From contig OY821750.1 in NCBI GenBank assembly GCA_963682055.1, positions 6,946,501 to 7,010,500 of the forward strand: a stretch of DNA of 64,000 bases, in the 5' to 3' direction. The translations under genes were made by a program, and so were the position numbers. The notes beneath the pieces were generated by a model. It was not told the origin of the DNA. It did not search any database and saw only the letters and a program-made list of their open reading frames with translations. Origin of the DNA: Primula veris. Its lineage: Eukaryota; Streptophyta; Magnoliopsida; Ericales; Primulaceae. This document shows, piece by piece, positions 1 to 11,383 of the stretch (positions are counted from its first letter, which is position 1; each line of letters opens with the position of its first letter).

Positions 1-520
1 TTTCCTTATAACTGTGTCTCTTTGTAATTTAGAAAAAAAGAAAATGTCAAGCCAGAGAATACTCCAGAAAGAGAGATAAAAAGAATGAGAGGAATAAAAG
101 AAAATAACAGAGGGGCAGGTGTGGAGATATAAGGAAACCTACAGTTACTAACAAAGAAATGAGGTTGACTCGAAAAGAGTACTTTGCGTTTACATCTTCA
201 AAACAAGACAGGTCTGGTTGTATTACCAACCATGAATACTTTGTAAAGTACAGAAATACTAAAGTAGTTAATGTTTTAGTTCCAGACAAATTGTATTGAG
301 TACCGACAGAGTAATGCTATGTTTACTCCTCTTACAATCTAAGAACACTCCAGTCCCTGACAGGTTTGAAAAGATAATTCAGTAAACCTGCTCAATTGTC
401 AAGGAATTTGTTGCCATATAGTTCTGGTCCTGCTATGTAAGGTTGCTAATGTTTGGAACGTTGTACTGAGTAAGAGGAGTAAACATCAGAGTAGGGAAGA
501 TATGTAATGCAACAACTTAC

Positions 521-2158
521 GATGTTGAGTTTACAAGGTGTACAACTCTTTCTTTGTAGTTACGACACTGCGCCACCAGGTCCATAATAACCTCTTGTCT
601 AAGACCCTATAAAATATATAAGATATACATTTAAGACTTTTTAAAATATGCGAATGAATTTTCTTGAAAATATAGCAATACCTCTTTATTCCTTGGATCT
701 ATTGCATTCAGCATTTCAGCCAGGACATCCATTATACTTTTCGCATTTTGAATTTCTGACAAACTGCAGAAACAAAAAAATCATTCCAAATCATATTACA
801 GAACAACAATATATCTGTTCAGCTTGGTGAAGATAAGAAACTTCAATTAGCCTAAACTTCTGCCTATTCCTGATCTTTTCCTATCCCAATTAACTGGCAA
901 ATAAATGACGGCGCTTCTTCAGGAAATCCATTTGTCCTATTATGATGTATAGCAAGAAAATAAATTCACAAACTCCCAATCCCTTTTCACCCTCTAACTT
1001 TTTGTATTAATCCGAGAAAGGTCAAATATGTACCTCAACAAAGAAAACTCAGGCATCCCAGAAGACTCAGGCTCATCATGCCTATTTTCTGTAGATCCTA
1101 TATTTTGTGGAACTGACGTTAAAGGATGTGTTTGAGGGGGTGTAAATACAGGGGCAGCGTTATCTGTTCTCTGGGGAAATACTACACCAACACGCTAAAA
1201 ACAACAAAAGATATATGAATATATATGTAAGCCTGTTAATAAGCAAAAGTAAACATGAACTGTTAATAAGCATATCTTACCAAAGCAATCAACTTAAGCA
1301 CCCACCAATAACTCCTGACCCGAGGTCCTCCAAATGCTTCTTGCCATGTATCGATAAGGATCAAAATCTTTTCTTTAACATGAAAATCCGGCTAGAGACA
1401 GAAACAACTGAACTTATCTATTAACTGTTAAATAAATATAAATTGCTAAAAACAGCTTGCATATACTACGAGGGAGCTACAACGGTTTGTTTGGTAGCAC
1501 CTTTTTTTAAGCAAATAGGCTACATTTCATGATGTTTAGGGAGAAAAAGGTTAGCTTTAGGTTAAAAAAACTTATTTAGGTTGAAAACCAGAAAATCTCA
1601 GATTTTACGCAACAATATAAAGAACACAGAGCTTAAAAAGATCCAACTAAATAGGGCTTGAATGGCCTCAGCTTTTGAATAAATAAGCTGGAGGTTTTAG
1701 GTTGAGAAAATATCTGAGATTCAAAAGCAAAAACATTTGGTTACAGCCAAAGTAGCTTTTATGCAAATAGGCTACAACCAAACAAGGCTTGAATAAGCTA
1801 CAGAAGTATAGTTTTAAGTAAACAGACAATAAATTGTACCTTAAAAGTTGCAGTCAAAAAAGGCAATAAACCTTCTTTTTTGCTATCTTCACCGTATCAT
1901 GGAGCACGGCTTTCTCCGCCACATGCCTATGAATGAGATCTCCACAGTTCTTTATGATCGTCTCCAAGAGCTATTAAAAAAATAATGATAATCAGTATTG
2001 GCTGAGACTATAGTCGCTATACCGCTAGACAAAATGATCCCGCTTCATGATTGAAAAGATTTGTAGTATTTATGCGTACGGTGAGAGCAACAAGTTGAAC
2101 TTTGGAATTTCTGCTTCCAATGCGTTTTTTAATGCCTTTTACTACATCTTTCGCTTTC
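521..2158 (-). CDS. TOM1-like (TOL) VHS/GAT ubiquitin-binding adaptor, partial, six exons
   Basis: TOM1-like proteins bind ubiquitinated cargo through VHS and GAT domains and pass it to the ESCRT route at endosomes and plasma membrane. Minus-strand exons, in order: 2158-2080 (KDVVKGIKKRIGSRN), 1970-1872 (LLETIIKNCGDLIHRHVAEK), 1391-1281 (PDFHVKEKILILIDTWQEAF), 1194-1034 (VVFPQR, FTPPQTHPL), 763-682 (EIQNAKSIMDVLAEMLNAI) and 606-521 (RQEVIMDLVAQCRNYKERVV). These cover most of VHS, the linker and the first part of GAT. All junctions are AG/GT, the phases agree across five introns, and no exon has a stop. The end of the 1391-1281 exon (SYWW region) does not resemble the usual YPQYYAAYQELL stretch. 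The first exon was not found up to the transposase remnant at 2.7 kb. The rest of GAT and the C-terminus would lie left of the window; positions 1-520 read as intron. It is either a gene cut by the window edge with a distant first exon, or a 5'-truncated pseudogene. Confidence 0.85.
1482..1794. mobile_element. hAT-like MITE in a TOL intron
   Basis: The ends carry imperfect inverted repeats: GGTTTGTTTGGT at the left and the complement of CCTTGTTTGGTTG at the right. Near-identical 8-bp flanks (GAGCTACA and AAGCTACA) fit a hAT-type target duplication. There is no coding capacity. It lies in the intron between the exons at 1970-1872 and 1391-1281. The exact ends are uncertain because the right side has a few extra bases before the flank. 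Confidence 0.5.
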
Positions 2159-2716
2159 CTGTGAACCAGAGCAGATAAAAGTCAGCATAAAGATAGTTCA
2201 GCAGTAATCATCTAAGTAAACAGAAACTTCCCCAATAGAGAAAACGAATAACAAAGCCAAATAACAATTAGTAATACCCTGGTCATTTAGAGGAAGTAAG
2301 ATTATTAGACAGCTATTCAACAATGTTTCGCAATTATTTATTCTAATTATACAAACAGAGTGTATCTTTATACCGAGTTCGCCTTACTTCCTCGGCAATT
2401 ACTGCAGCTACCTAAACAGAATCTGTTTAAAGAGTCTAACAATAAGAATTATCTCTACACCCAATTTGCATTAAAAATATACAGTAAAAATTAGTAGTAT
2501 TTGGTGGGAGCAACATCCTTCACTTGCATCAACCCACCATTTATACAATCAGTGGTAAAAAAAAGGAACTGTGAACAAACATATACAACAATCCTCTAGG
2601 CAAGTAGCCCTGAAATAAACTATAAAATATATAACGAATAAAAGGGTAAAACAAAATAAAAGAACTAACCAAAAACCTCGCAGGCATGTGTAACCCTATG
2701 TGGTGCCCAATAGAGG

Positions 2717-3279
2717 CTAATCAGAAGCTATAGAAGCTTCTCCCAATAATCCGACCCAATCGGAAACGACTTCTCTCCGATAAAAGTTCCGATCAGATAC
2801 TCCACCGCCTCGTTCGTTCTCTCTCTTGACCCGTATATTGACCCGCCCATGCAGTTGGGCAGTTCTTCCACCTCCAATGCATACAATCAATACTTCCAAG
2901 AATACCTGGAAATCCACGTTCTTCCCCAATCGCAAGTAATCTTTGAATATCATCTGCATTGGGTTTTCTCAAATATTCGGATCCAAAAACTTCCACTACG
3001 GCTCTGCAAAATCTCTTCAGAGACTCACTAGATGTTGTCTCCCCAATTCTTATATATTTATCAAAGATATCTGAGTTTTCGCCATATGCCAACATTCTCA
3101 TTGCAACAATTATTTAAGTGACGATAATTTTGGTTTATTAGCAGCATTTGGTGTTTGGTGAAAATAAGGATCATGAGCTGTAACTGCGTCATGGATACGT
3201 AAACACAAATGATGCTCCATGCTAAAGCTACGTCTAAAAATATCTGAGTGATAAACAGGTTTCGTACCAAAATAATCAT
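2717..3279 (-). pseudogene. PIF/Harbinger-type transposase fragment
   Basis: Residues [14 protein letters not shown] at 2.85-2.90 kb are the hallmark of plant Harbinger nucleases; the D is the first acidic residue of the DDE triad. Upstream in another frame (3.13-3.28 kb) is the usual N-terminal block (YFGTKPVYHSDIFRRSF, then HHLCLRIHDAV). A frameshift near 3.1 kb separates the two. The remaining catalytic residues are missing because similarity ends near 2.72 kb. No terminal repeats or target duplication were seen. It lies on the 5' side of the TOL exons on the same strand and may have replaced or displaced that gene's first exon. Confidence 0.8.
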
Positions 3280-4388
3280 TCATGATACACCTATGTCATG
3301 TAACATGATTATAGTTGATATACCTTCTTTTAGCATGGTTTGAAGTTTTCCCCATAACGTCAGTTTCTGCAGCCAATTACAATGTTTGGAATTGACGGTT
3401 TCGTCGTTGTTTGTTATTTATCATTCTTTTTCGTAAACAGCAGAGTTATTCATTAGAAACATGGTAAGCAAAAGATAAATAGAAAAGTAATATAAAGAAA
3501 AGTAGATTCTGTAGGGAGAAAATATGTGATATCAAGATTTTATAATAAGATGATTAAGATGATGCTGTTAATTAAATTTTTTGGTTTCATTGTTAGATTA
3601 GCATGAACACTATTTATTTGATAATATCTGTGTTTAAAGTTTGACATGCCCCATAAGTGATCATGCACTTTTATTCATTATACTACTTTAAAACTATTGA
3701 TTCATATTTAATGTTATCTACTATGGATTTCAATAACAACTTTTTTATATTCAACGACCATTGTTTTCTTTTCATTCCATATATTCTCATACTATATTTT
3801 AGTGCTGATCTTAAAAATAAAATATTTTTTTCTTCAGATTTTTATCAAAATGTAAAGGTTATAATAACGAGTCTAACATGTTAAAGATTGTTATTTGAAT
3901 GTTTGTGTATCAAATAAAAACTTTAAAAATAAAACGACTAAACAAAAGTTATATATATATATATATATATATATATCAATTTTATATAACACTGTTGTGC
4001 ACTATTTAAAACCACAGACTATACAGAGTTTAGAAATCTATATATAATCATACGTAGAGAGAAATTTTGAAGAGTCTGTTGAGAATTCTCTTATATAAAC
4101 TTATTTATAGCTATCGATATAATGACTGTTGTATTTTTTTTTTCTAGATTGGAACCCGAGTAAATCAATCATGGTAGATGATGAGTAATCTCCAATCCCC
4201 GGATCTCTAATTCTCAGAAAATTTCAGATAAAACTTTTTTAATTCTCTCTTTATGTAACTTAAAAATGGAAAGGATAAAAGGTTGAACCCAACTTATACT
4301 CTCATCCTAAAACTTATTTCCTAACAACTACCATATTCCCCATAATCATAGGGATTATAGCTGAAACATAAACATACTAGTTATTATA
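3280..4388. other. Intergenic AT-rich sequence, no gene seen
   Basis: About 1.1 kb with no recognisable coding or RNA gene. It contains an (AT)n microsatellite at about 3949-3976. Short ORFs here are chance open frames in AT-rich DNA. Confidence 0.6.
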
Positions 4389-4767
4389 AGTCCAAATCTT
4401 CTACCCCCTATTCTCTATCTCCTTCTGTACCCCTTGCTTATTTTCATTCAAATTTTAAATTTTCACAACTTATGCCGTAACTTTATAAACTTTTATATTA
4501 TATTGTATTCAAATTTTAAAACATTTGAACATAATATTGTTTTAGACAATTTTTTTAATATTCAATGTTTAATTTACACTAATTTATACATTTATTCCAA
4601 AATAAATTTTGTGTTGATTTTCTTTTAAAAATAATTATTGGAATGTATCGATACATGTATTATAGTAATTGTACAATTTTTTTCAAGTTTTTTAGAAATT
4701 TTTTTTTGATAAAATAAGGAAGGGGGCACGGAAGGGGGTAGAGAAATGAGGTAGAAGATTTGTACTC
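4389..4767. mobile_element. Mutator-like MITE, 379 bp
   Basis: The terminal inverted repeats share the core CAAATCTTCTACC; the left end is followed by a C-rich tract and the right end is its complement with several mismatches. The element is flanked by identical 10-bp direct repeats AGTTATTATA (4379-4388 and 4768-4777), fitting the 9-10 bp target duplications of Mutator-like elements. The AT-rich interior has no transposase; the ORF at 4434-4628 is not a credible gene. Confidence 0.8.
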
Positions 4768-5102
4768 AGTTATTATATACTATAAGAAATCATCAATTGA
4801 CCCAACTATCTAAAACTCCTTTTTGCTAGGGCCCCTTACCAATTATCCTTTCTTTTTTCTCCTCCTTCAATTTCTTAACTTATTTTTGGAAATCTTCTAA
4901 CTCATTTTTCAGATTAGACCTTACTCAATTTCCCCATATAACCATTCTTCCAATTCAGCAACTCTTTCAACTTACCCTTGCAAAGTCACAAAAGACACAT
5001 GATATTTGCATTATTAATATGAAAGGAAAATATTTTTGACGTCTAATAAGTTGGCCTCGTTTATAAGAATTTTATTTGAAATTTAATTATTGCAACTTGT
5101 GG

Positions 5103-6170
5103 TACTGATCTCAAGTTGAACCCCGTCGGAAGCTGGAAAAGAGGAGTTTCGTGACCTTTATGATCTTTTTTATTCCGTTCTTGTTTTTCCTTGTGATCAC
5201 ATTATATATATAGAGCCACTTTTGCATAACAATTTATTTCTTAGTTATAACACCTATAATTTGACATTTTATATTTCATGTCATTTTTCAGAAATGGAGC
5301 TTATGAAGCCTGGATCAATCATCTCAATGGGACTCAATCCTTTGATGTTGCCAATGTCGGAATCTGGCCCAAACCCAATGTTTCCACTTGAATATCCTCT
5401 CCAAGAGTATAAGCCAACACTTAATTTCTCCTTAAATGGGATAAATCAAAATGGGTATTCAAATCTTCAAGATGTTCAAGAGACTACTCCAAGGCTATTT
5501 TTCCCTTTCAATGATTTGAAGCAACTACCAAACTCGAGCGATGTCAGGGAGCAACACGGAAAGCAAGGAGGGGCTAATGGGTATTGGAGTGGAACGTTGA
5601 ACGGAAGATCGTGGTAAAAATGTGTTCACTATATAATTTTAGGATGCATATATTAATTTTAATGTGTTGATCGAGGCTAGTCCATCAGTGAGTAGTATTG
5701 TCTCATTGTTTTGACTGTTGAGCTCTCGAGCTGCAAGCGTATTTTCTAATCATTCCCAAAAAAAGTTTATGTTATATTGATATCCTATTAGACAACAATA
5801 GTTACAATACTAGTATGGTTACTGGTGATCTATAGCGAGTGTTTTCTCCTTTTGCACAGCATTTCGTTGAATTTGTTGATGTTGAACCATTAGAAAAAGA
5901 CTAAATCTGAAAAATCTTTTTAATGGTACAGAGTAATCAGTCCTTCAAATGGTTGGCTTTTAGTAATAGAAGACCTTAAGAATTTTGATCTATTTAAGTA
6001 TCGGGTATGACGGTAAAAAAAATCTCAAAACATCCTAAATTTAGCGAGAGTAACAGTACATTATGTTCAGATTGAATAATTATGAAGAAGATGTATTTGT
6101 TACAATGGAAGAAATATAGAGGAACACCTCCTGAAGTCTGAAAGCCAATATTTGGATCATAATAGGCTCA
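5103..6170 (+). repeat. Dof-tail block, copy A
   Basis: This block is repeated as copy B (9148-10202 continuing at 19824) and copy C (about 22250-23440). It comprises a 5' leader, the Dof 3' coding end and a long 3' non-coding tail containing GATCGAGGCTAGTCCATCAG. Relative to B and C, copy A lacks about 270 bp just after the stop codon. The last bases of A (ATATTTGGATCATAATA) match the first bases of C, as expected if the copies arose by tandem duplication or unequal exchange. Confidence 0.8.
5294..5617 (+). pseudogene. Dof zinc-finger transcription factor, C-terminal fragment (copy A)
   Basis: A 108-codon frame runs from a possible splice acceptor (TTTTTCAG at 5284-5291) to a TAA at 5617. 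It has the C-terminal blocks of plant Dof factors: MGLNPLMLPM, EYKPTLNFSL, a LFFPFNDLKQ block and a terminal NGYWSGTLNG plus SW. The family's DNA-binding domain, a CX2CX21CX2C zinc finger, is normally N-terminal and is not present upstream, so this piece cannot bind DNA as a Dof protein. It is the least disrupted of the three copies, with no internal stop. It could be the last exon of a distant gene, but the repetition in B and C points to a duplicated fragment. Confidence 0.75.
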
Positions 6171-6619
6171 AACTAGCTAGATTTAGTACAAATAAAAATC
6201 AATAATATTCAAGACAAGAATCTTTCAATGTTCCCAACTTCGTTTTCACTGTGATGGGATTATATGCAATAAAACTTTTTTAGGGAACGGTTTTTTTCAT
6301 ATATTAGAACAAATCAAATCAAATCAATTGTAACGATGAGTTACTGAAGGTCCGTAAAAGTGCTTTGGTGAAAATCTTGTGGAAGGGGTTATAATGTAAC
6401 TTTTTAAACCTAAACCTTAACTTAAACCTAAGCTCTCATGTAGCCAAGTTACAAGATTGGGGATTTTTATATTTGTGATAGCTGCGTAGCAATGAATTTT
6501 AAGCTCTAGATAAATTAATCAACCAAAATATAAGAGTTATTATTAGTCCCAACAAGGCTAAGTAAAAAGAACTTTATGCGGGTCATCATTCATTTACAAT
6601 TTGCATCTTTGTAACTTTG

Positions 6620-8057
6620 TGTCACGTTTTCGTTTCCATAAAAAGTTACGGGTCAGCTTTTGAAAAGTAGAACATTTTAAATATACAATTAAACGGTTTG
6701 AAAAATAAAACGGCATCAATCGTTATTAAAACAAAAAATTACTGCAGCAGAAAAATAACATTTTGAAAGTATTTTTTTAAGTAAACTTTCCCGTAGGCTA
6801 CAACTTCAAAACTCGAATTCAAATAGAAATAACACAATTGTCTGAAACGTAGAAAAACTAAACAACTGAAAATAAAAGATCATTCATAAAGTCTTAAAGA
6901 TGAAAACATCACAAATGAAATAAAATATCGCCCATGCCAAGCACCGCAATAAATGTCCGAGTCTACAATGCCTTATCCTTTGTCTAGACCTGTCATAAAT
7001 TTATAACGGTGAGTCTCACGCATCAATATAGACAAGGCGGCACACCTACGGATGTACCGACACACCATCAATGCCTCAACATGGAACACACACTATAAAT
7101 GTATGAGTATAGACGATAATAAAGAATGTAATAATTGGTACAACTTCTCTTTTTTACTTCATACTATTAAGATAAAAAAGAAATACTTAGATAATAAATA
7201 TTCTTTTTTAATAAGATTCCACTTTACTTAATTTTCCTTTGATGATCATCAACTACCACATGGGTAGGTACCGTTCCTATCCATTCGTGGCGTCAGTGCT
7301 CCCAGATAAGTGAGAGACAAAAGCCATTATGAAAAATTTCATATCCTTTCGTGACGCTAGTGTCCCCTGCTAAAGCAGAGACAAAGGCCAATAAAAATAG
7401 TATTTTAATTATTTTCACAACATACCGTATTTTCTTCTTTTAATATATAAATTGTTATTAATATTCTTCCTTTCTTCTACTCTCTCAACCCTCGGATAGT
7501 TATAAATATTTCTAGCACTTGCCTCGTATTAAAACCCTTCAAAATATACAATCGTAGCTCGTACTACAATAGTCCTCTTGCCATAGTAAATAAAATGAAT
7601 AATCATTCATCCACACATGTCAATTCCTTCCAATCAATCACCAATACATGAATGACATAACCATCATAATAAAATAGTCATGAACTATTACTAACTAATA
7701 TGCCTTTATATCATCCAAACAAGAAACAATCAACTGTACAAATAGGGTCAAACCAAGGTAATGATCATCATAAAAATATTAGCATAAATCCACGATAACA
7801 CCAATCTTATTATAAACAACGTACGATTAAAAAATTTGCTAAATAAATAATAAACATATAAGTAAATATTCTTGTCAACAAGCATACAATGACTCCCGCT
7901 ACTTTAAACTTGTGGAGAAGCAAACATCCTTGTTTAAATAAAACTTACACAAAGGGCCCCCTCTCTCTCCCTCCCTCCCTCTCGCTAATTTGTTATTGTA
8001 GAAAGATACCAAGTTTACAATAATAAAAGTTTCGTTCTTCCAAACCGAGTTGTTACA
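6620..8057 (-). repeat. Degraded Gypsy LTR, related to those at 27.05 and 45.3 kb
   Basis: It matches the better-preserved LTRs at 27053-28943 and 45275-47074 in blocks. The left end TGTCACG is followed by TTACGGGTCAGC, then comes CCCGTAGGCTACAAC, then AACGGTGAGTCTCACGC, then remnants of the GGTCTCTGTCTC tandem units at 7.26-7.39 kb, and the right end is CCGAGTTGTTACA. Orientation is minus. No target duplication is detectable. It is clearly older than its relatives. A CT-rich tract lies at about 7960-7985. Confidence 0.6.
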
Positions 8058-8738
8058 GCCTCTGCAAATTTTGAAAATATATTCGACAAATTAATTTTCC
8101 CATACAGGTCAATCTTTAGGGCAACCACCTGACTCGTTGTATGGGTGGGGGTGGTGCTCTACACATTTTTCACCAAAAAATTATGACTAACAATGCTAGG
8201 ATGATAACAATATCAGTAATACTGTAATTAAGATATTTCTACCAAAAGACTAGGCATTAAAAAGTCTGACCAAGTTTTTCACATTTTGTTTTTTATGATG
8301 ACATTGTCATCGTCGTCCAATTATGTCTCAATCCTATGACTTAATTTGCGATTGGCTATATGAAAATCATATGAAACAATCACGTTGGCTCATATCTCTA
8401 AATTTTCTTTTGATATTCTTTAATTACTATATAAAACTAATCGTCCATAGTTTTCCTTTATTAAGAAAAAACTTAACAAACGAGTCATTATAAAAAAAAA
8501 AACTCATCTTTTATTCATTACATGTTACAATGTATATGGTTATGTAATTAAGCAACAGAGTTTGAAATATAAAGAAGATCTGATACCACTAAAGGGATAT
8601 AAACACGAATAAGATAAAACAAAAACATAACAAAAGTTACAAGACGCTAATTAAACATGCAGGGGATAAAACAAAAAAAAAATTATGAGTAATAAAAACA
8701 AACAACTAAAAAGATGTCTCTGCACATCCCTCAAGATA
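8058..8738. other. Intergenic sequence, nothing recognised
   Basis: About 680 bp of AT-rich DNA between the degraded LTR and the next ORF. No conserved coding frame, RNA gene or terminal repeat pair was seen. Confidence 0.5.
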
Positions 8739-9119
8739 TTAAGCATTGGACGTACCTCCATTGTTGTCATCTCCATAAGAGAGCAGCATCTCGAGCCCAT
8801 TAGCCAACTGCATAAGCTTAAGCTCATTTACATTTTCGGTAAACTCTTGTGTCCTTTGCGTTGCTTCCAAGCCAAAATTTTCATTATCATTTTCTTCCTC
8901 CATGAGTGCAACTTTATTACTACTTCCTAACTCACCTATCTTGCTTGAGCCCTCCCCCATTGCCAACTTCTCAACCATTTCACTAGCCTCCTTTGTATAT
9001 CTATCTACCAACATTTCTAGGTGGGTTAGATCTTCCATGCTTAAATTTTGCACTTCACCTCCGGACAAACACCGGTACATCACCTTTTTCATCTCCATCT
9101 TCTTGTTTTTTTCGCTCAC
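8739..9119 (-). CDS. Unrecognised 126-codon ORF, 5'-truncated, weakly MADS K-domain-like
   Basis: The frame is open from 9119 to 8739 and continues open upstream without a Met to about 9147, where Dof block B begins, so its true 5' end seems to have been cut off by that junction. The product is hydrophilic. A Lys-rich start (KKMEMKKVMYR) is followed by a predicted helix with heptad-like leucines (LSMEDLTHLEMLVDRYTKEA) and an acidic, Asn-rich tail. The helix resembles the K or coiled-coil part of some MADS-box proteins, but there is no MADS domain, so this is only a resemblance. Codon content looks protein-like compared with the surrounding AT-rich DNA. It could be a gene fragment carried in with the Dof duplications. 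Confidence 0.4.
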   Translation of the reverse strand: MSEKNKKMEMKKVMYRCLSGGEVQNLSMEDLTHLEMLVDRYTKEASEMVEKLAMGEGSSKIGELGSSNKVALMEEENDNENFGLEATQRTQEFTENVNELKLMQLANGLEMLLSYGDDNNGGTSNA

Positions 9120-9147
9120 TTTTTTTTTACCTTTTCGGTCACGTTCA

Positions 9148-10202
9148 AACTTGTGGTATCGATCTCAAGTTGAACCCCATCCGAAGCTGGAAATAGAGGA
9201 GTTTCCTAACTTTTATGATCTTTTTTATTCCGTTCTTGTTTTTCCTTGTGATCACATTATATATATATAGATCCACGTTTACATAACAATTTATTTCTTA
9301 ATTATAACACCTATAGTTTGACATTTTATATTTCATGTCATTTTTCAGAAATGGAGCTTCTGAAGCCTGATCAATCCCCTCAATGGGACTCAATCCCTTG
9401 ATGTTGCCAATGTCGGGATCTGGTACAAACCCAATATTTCCACCTGAATATCCTCTCCAAGAATATAAGCCAACACTTAATTTCTCCTTAAAATGGATAA
9501 ATCAAAATGGGTATTCAAATCTTCAAGATGTTCAAGAGACTACTCCAAGGCTATTTTTCCCTTTCAATGATTTGAAGCAACCACCAAACTCGAGCGATGA
9601 AAGAGAGCAACATAGAAAGAAGGGAGAGGCTAATGGGTATTGGAGTGGCATGTTGAACGGAGGATCATGGTAAAAATGTGTTCACTGTATAATTTTGGGA
9701 TGCATATATTAATTTTAATGTGAAGGAACTTGAAGAAAAACTGATGATTGGTGTTATCTTTGTTTATCTTCTTCTATTTCCATTTCTATTTTTATTTCTA
9801 TTTCTCTTGGAATGCAAATGTTTGGGTTTGATGAGAATTTACATGTAGAATTAAATGAATTTTCTTTTGCTTATTTGTTGAAATGGATATGCAACTTGTT
9901 TTCCCTTTCCAAATATCCTCCTTCTAATTTTTTGCAGCCTGTAAGAGTGCAAGTTTTCTTTTATGTTGCCGTAAGAATGAATTAGTTCATGACATATTGA
10001 TCGAGGCTAGTCCATCAGTGAGTAGTATTGTGTCATCGTTTTTACTGTTGCCCCCTTGAGCTACAAGTGTATTTTCTAATCATTCCAAAAAAAGGTTTAT
10101 GTTATACTGATATCCTATTAGCCAACAATCGTTACAATACTAGCTAGTATGGTTAGTGGTGATCAATAGTGGGTGATTTCTCCCTTTGCACAACATTCCG
10201 TT
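9148..10202 (+). repeat. Dof-tail block, copy B, 5' part
   Basis: Same leader as copy A (GATCTCAAGTTGAACCCC, then GAGGAGTTTC) and the same tail as copies A and C. It retains the roughly 270-bp 3' segment missing from A. The copy is interrupted by the Sirevirus at 10203 and resumes at 19824. The TGTTGATGTTGAACCATTA sequence contiguous in A and C lies just right of the insertion. Confidence 0.85.
9351..9673 (+). pseudogene. Dof C-terminal fragment (copy B), frameshifted
   Basis: The initial MELLKP frame is broken by a 1-bp deletion near 9370 relative to copy A. From 9383 the frame reads the same blocks as copy A (MGLNPLMLPM, EYKPTLNFSL, LFFPFNDLKQ, NGYWSGMLNG, final SW and stop). No zinc finger is present. 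The WSGMLNGGSW ending is the usual Dof C-terminus and is better preserved here than in A. Confidence 0.75.
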
Positions 10203-11324
10203 TGTTAGAACCAGATTTCTGGACCTTATACTGTTTGTTGTCTATTGGTTTGAACTAAATAACTCTAGTTGATTGTTAAGAATTGAAACAGTCTCTTGGT
10301 TTCAAGTAAGGTTGCAACCTCAGTTGCAACCACAGTTCCAACCTGCTGTTCTGCAGGATTCTGTTTAGTTCTTTTATTCTGCATTATTATTCTTTAAATG
10401 ATGATTAGTTGTTTTAAAGTATGCAGTATATATTCTCATATGTTCTTAAAGACTTTAGTTTATATATATTGAGAATATTAAAGTGATAAGAAAGATGTTT
10501 CCTAAAAGATATAAGGAGATTAGTTTTTTAAAGATATTGTTTACTTTAAACTAGACAATCTATATCTCTATTCTTATGCAAATCTTTATCACTTGTTTCA
10601 ATCTTTGTTCTTTATCAAAATCAGTATGATACGTTTAAGATTGAATGAAATATGGAGTTAATGTTTAATATATTTATTTGGAAAGATATTATCTCTAAAA
10701 GATACTATCTTATATGTTCCTTATTTAAGGAATAGATTAACTCCTATTTCCATGCTAGTTATTAACAGGTACTATCTTATGAAGATTGAGGTCAATACTA
10801 CACTGAAGTATATCGTGATATATGGAAAGATTGAAGCCAATCAAAAGAGTCAAAATCAATCATCAAGATCTTGAAGAAAGAAGATTGTTTTTACTTGTAT
10901 AAATAGTTGATAACTTAGCTGGTAAAAAGGTGTGTGTTCTAAATTATAAAGAACTCATTCTTGAGAGAATACACAGTGAGCTTTTAAAAGAAAATAATGG
11001 TGGGATGCCATTGATATTCTGAGTGATAGTTATAAGGTAGAAGCAATATAGATATAGGCAGAAAAACCTAGAGGGAGTCTGAGTGTTTTTCAATAAGACT
11101 TAAATCATATATTGTAAGCTTTTATAATATCATAATCTGGGTAAGTGCCCAGGAGACATAGCCTAGTTAGGTGAACTCCGTTGTTAAATGTGCGTGTGGT
11201 TTATTTCAAGTACATTTAACTTTACAAGTTTTGTCCATCAATATACTTAGTTTCCAACTGTGGTTGCAACTTCACTTGGAACCTTACTGCAAAACTGCAA
11301 CTAGAACAGCGAATAGGAATTTCA
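10203..11324 (+). repeat. 5' LTR of the Sirevirus-like element
   Basis: Begins TGTTAGAACC and ends GGAATTTCA. A TATA box TATAAATAG lies at 10898-10906, so transcription probably starts about 30 bp downstream. Two GTTGCAACC-rich modules lie near its ends (10310-10343 and 11251-11283) in opposite orientation. Confidence 0.95.
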
Positions 11325-11326
11325 AT

Positions 11327-11338
11327 TGGTATCAGAGC
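11327..11338 (+). promoter_or_regulatory. Primer binding site (initiator tRNA-Met)
   Basis: TGGTATCAGAGC begins 3 nt after the 5' LTR end. This is the standard plant retrotransposon site complementary to the 3' end of initiator tRNA-Met, where minus-strand cDNA synthesis starts. Confidence 0.95.
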
Positions 11339-11383
11339 TTCACACTAGATCTTACTTAGTGTGGATCCTGTGTTCTGGTAAAG

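Noticed and set aside
8902..9270. Plus-strand ORFs of 122 and 67 codons
   Set aside because: They are antisense to the better ORF at 8739-9119 and run across the Dof block junction without any domain.
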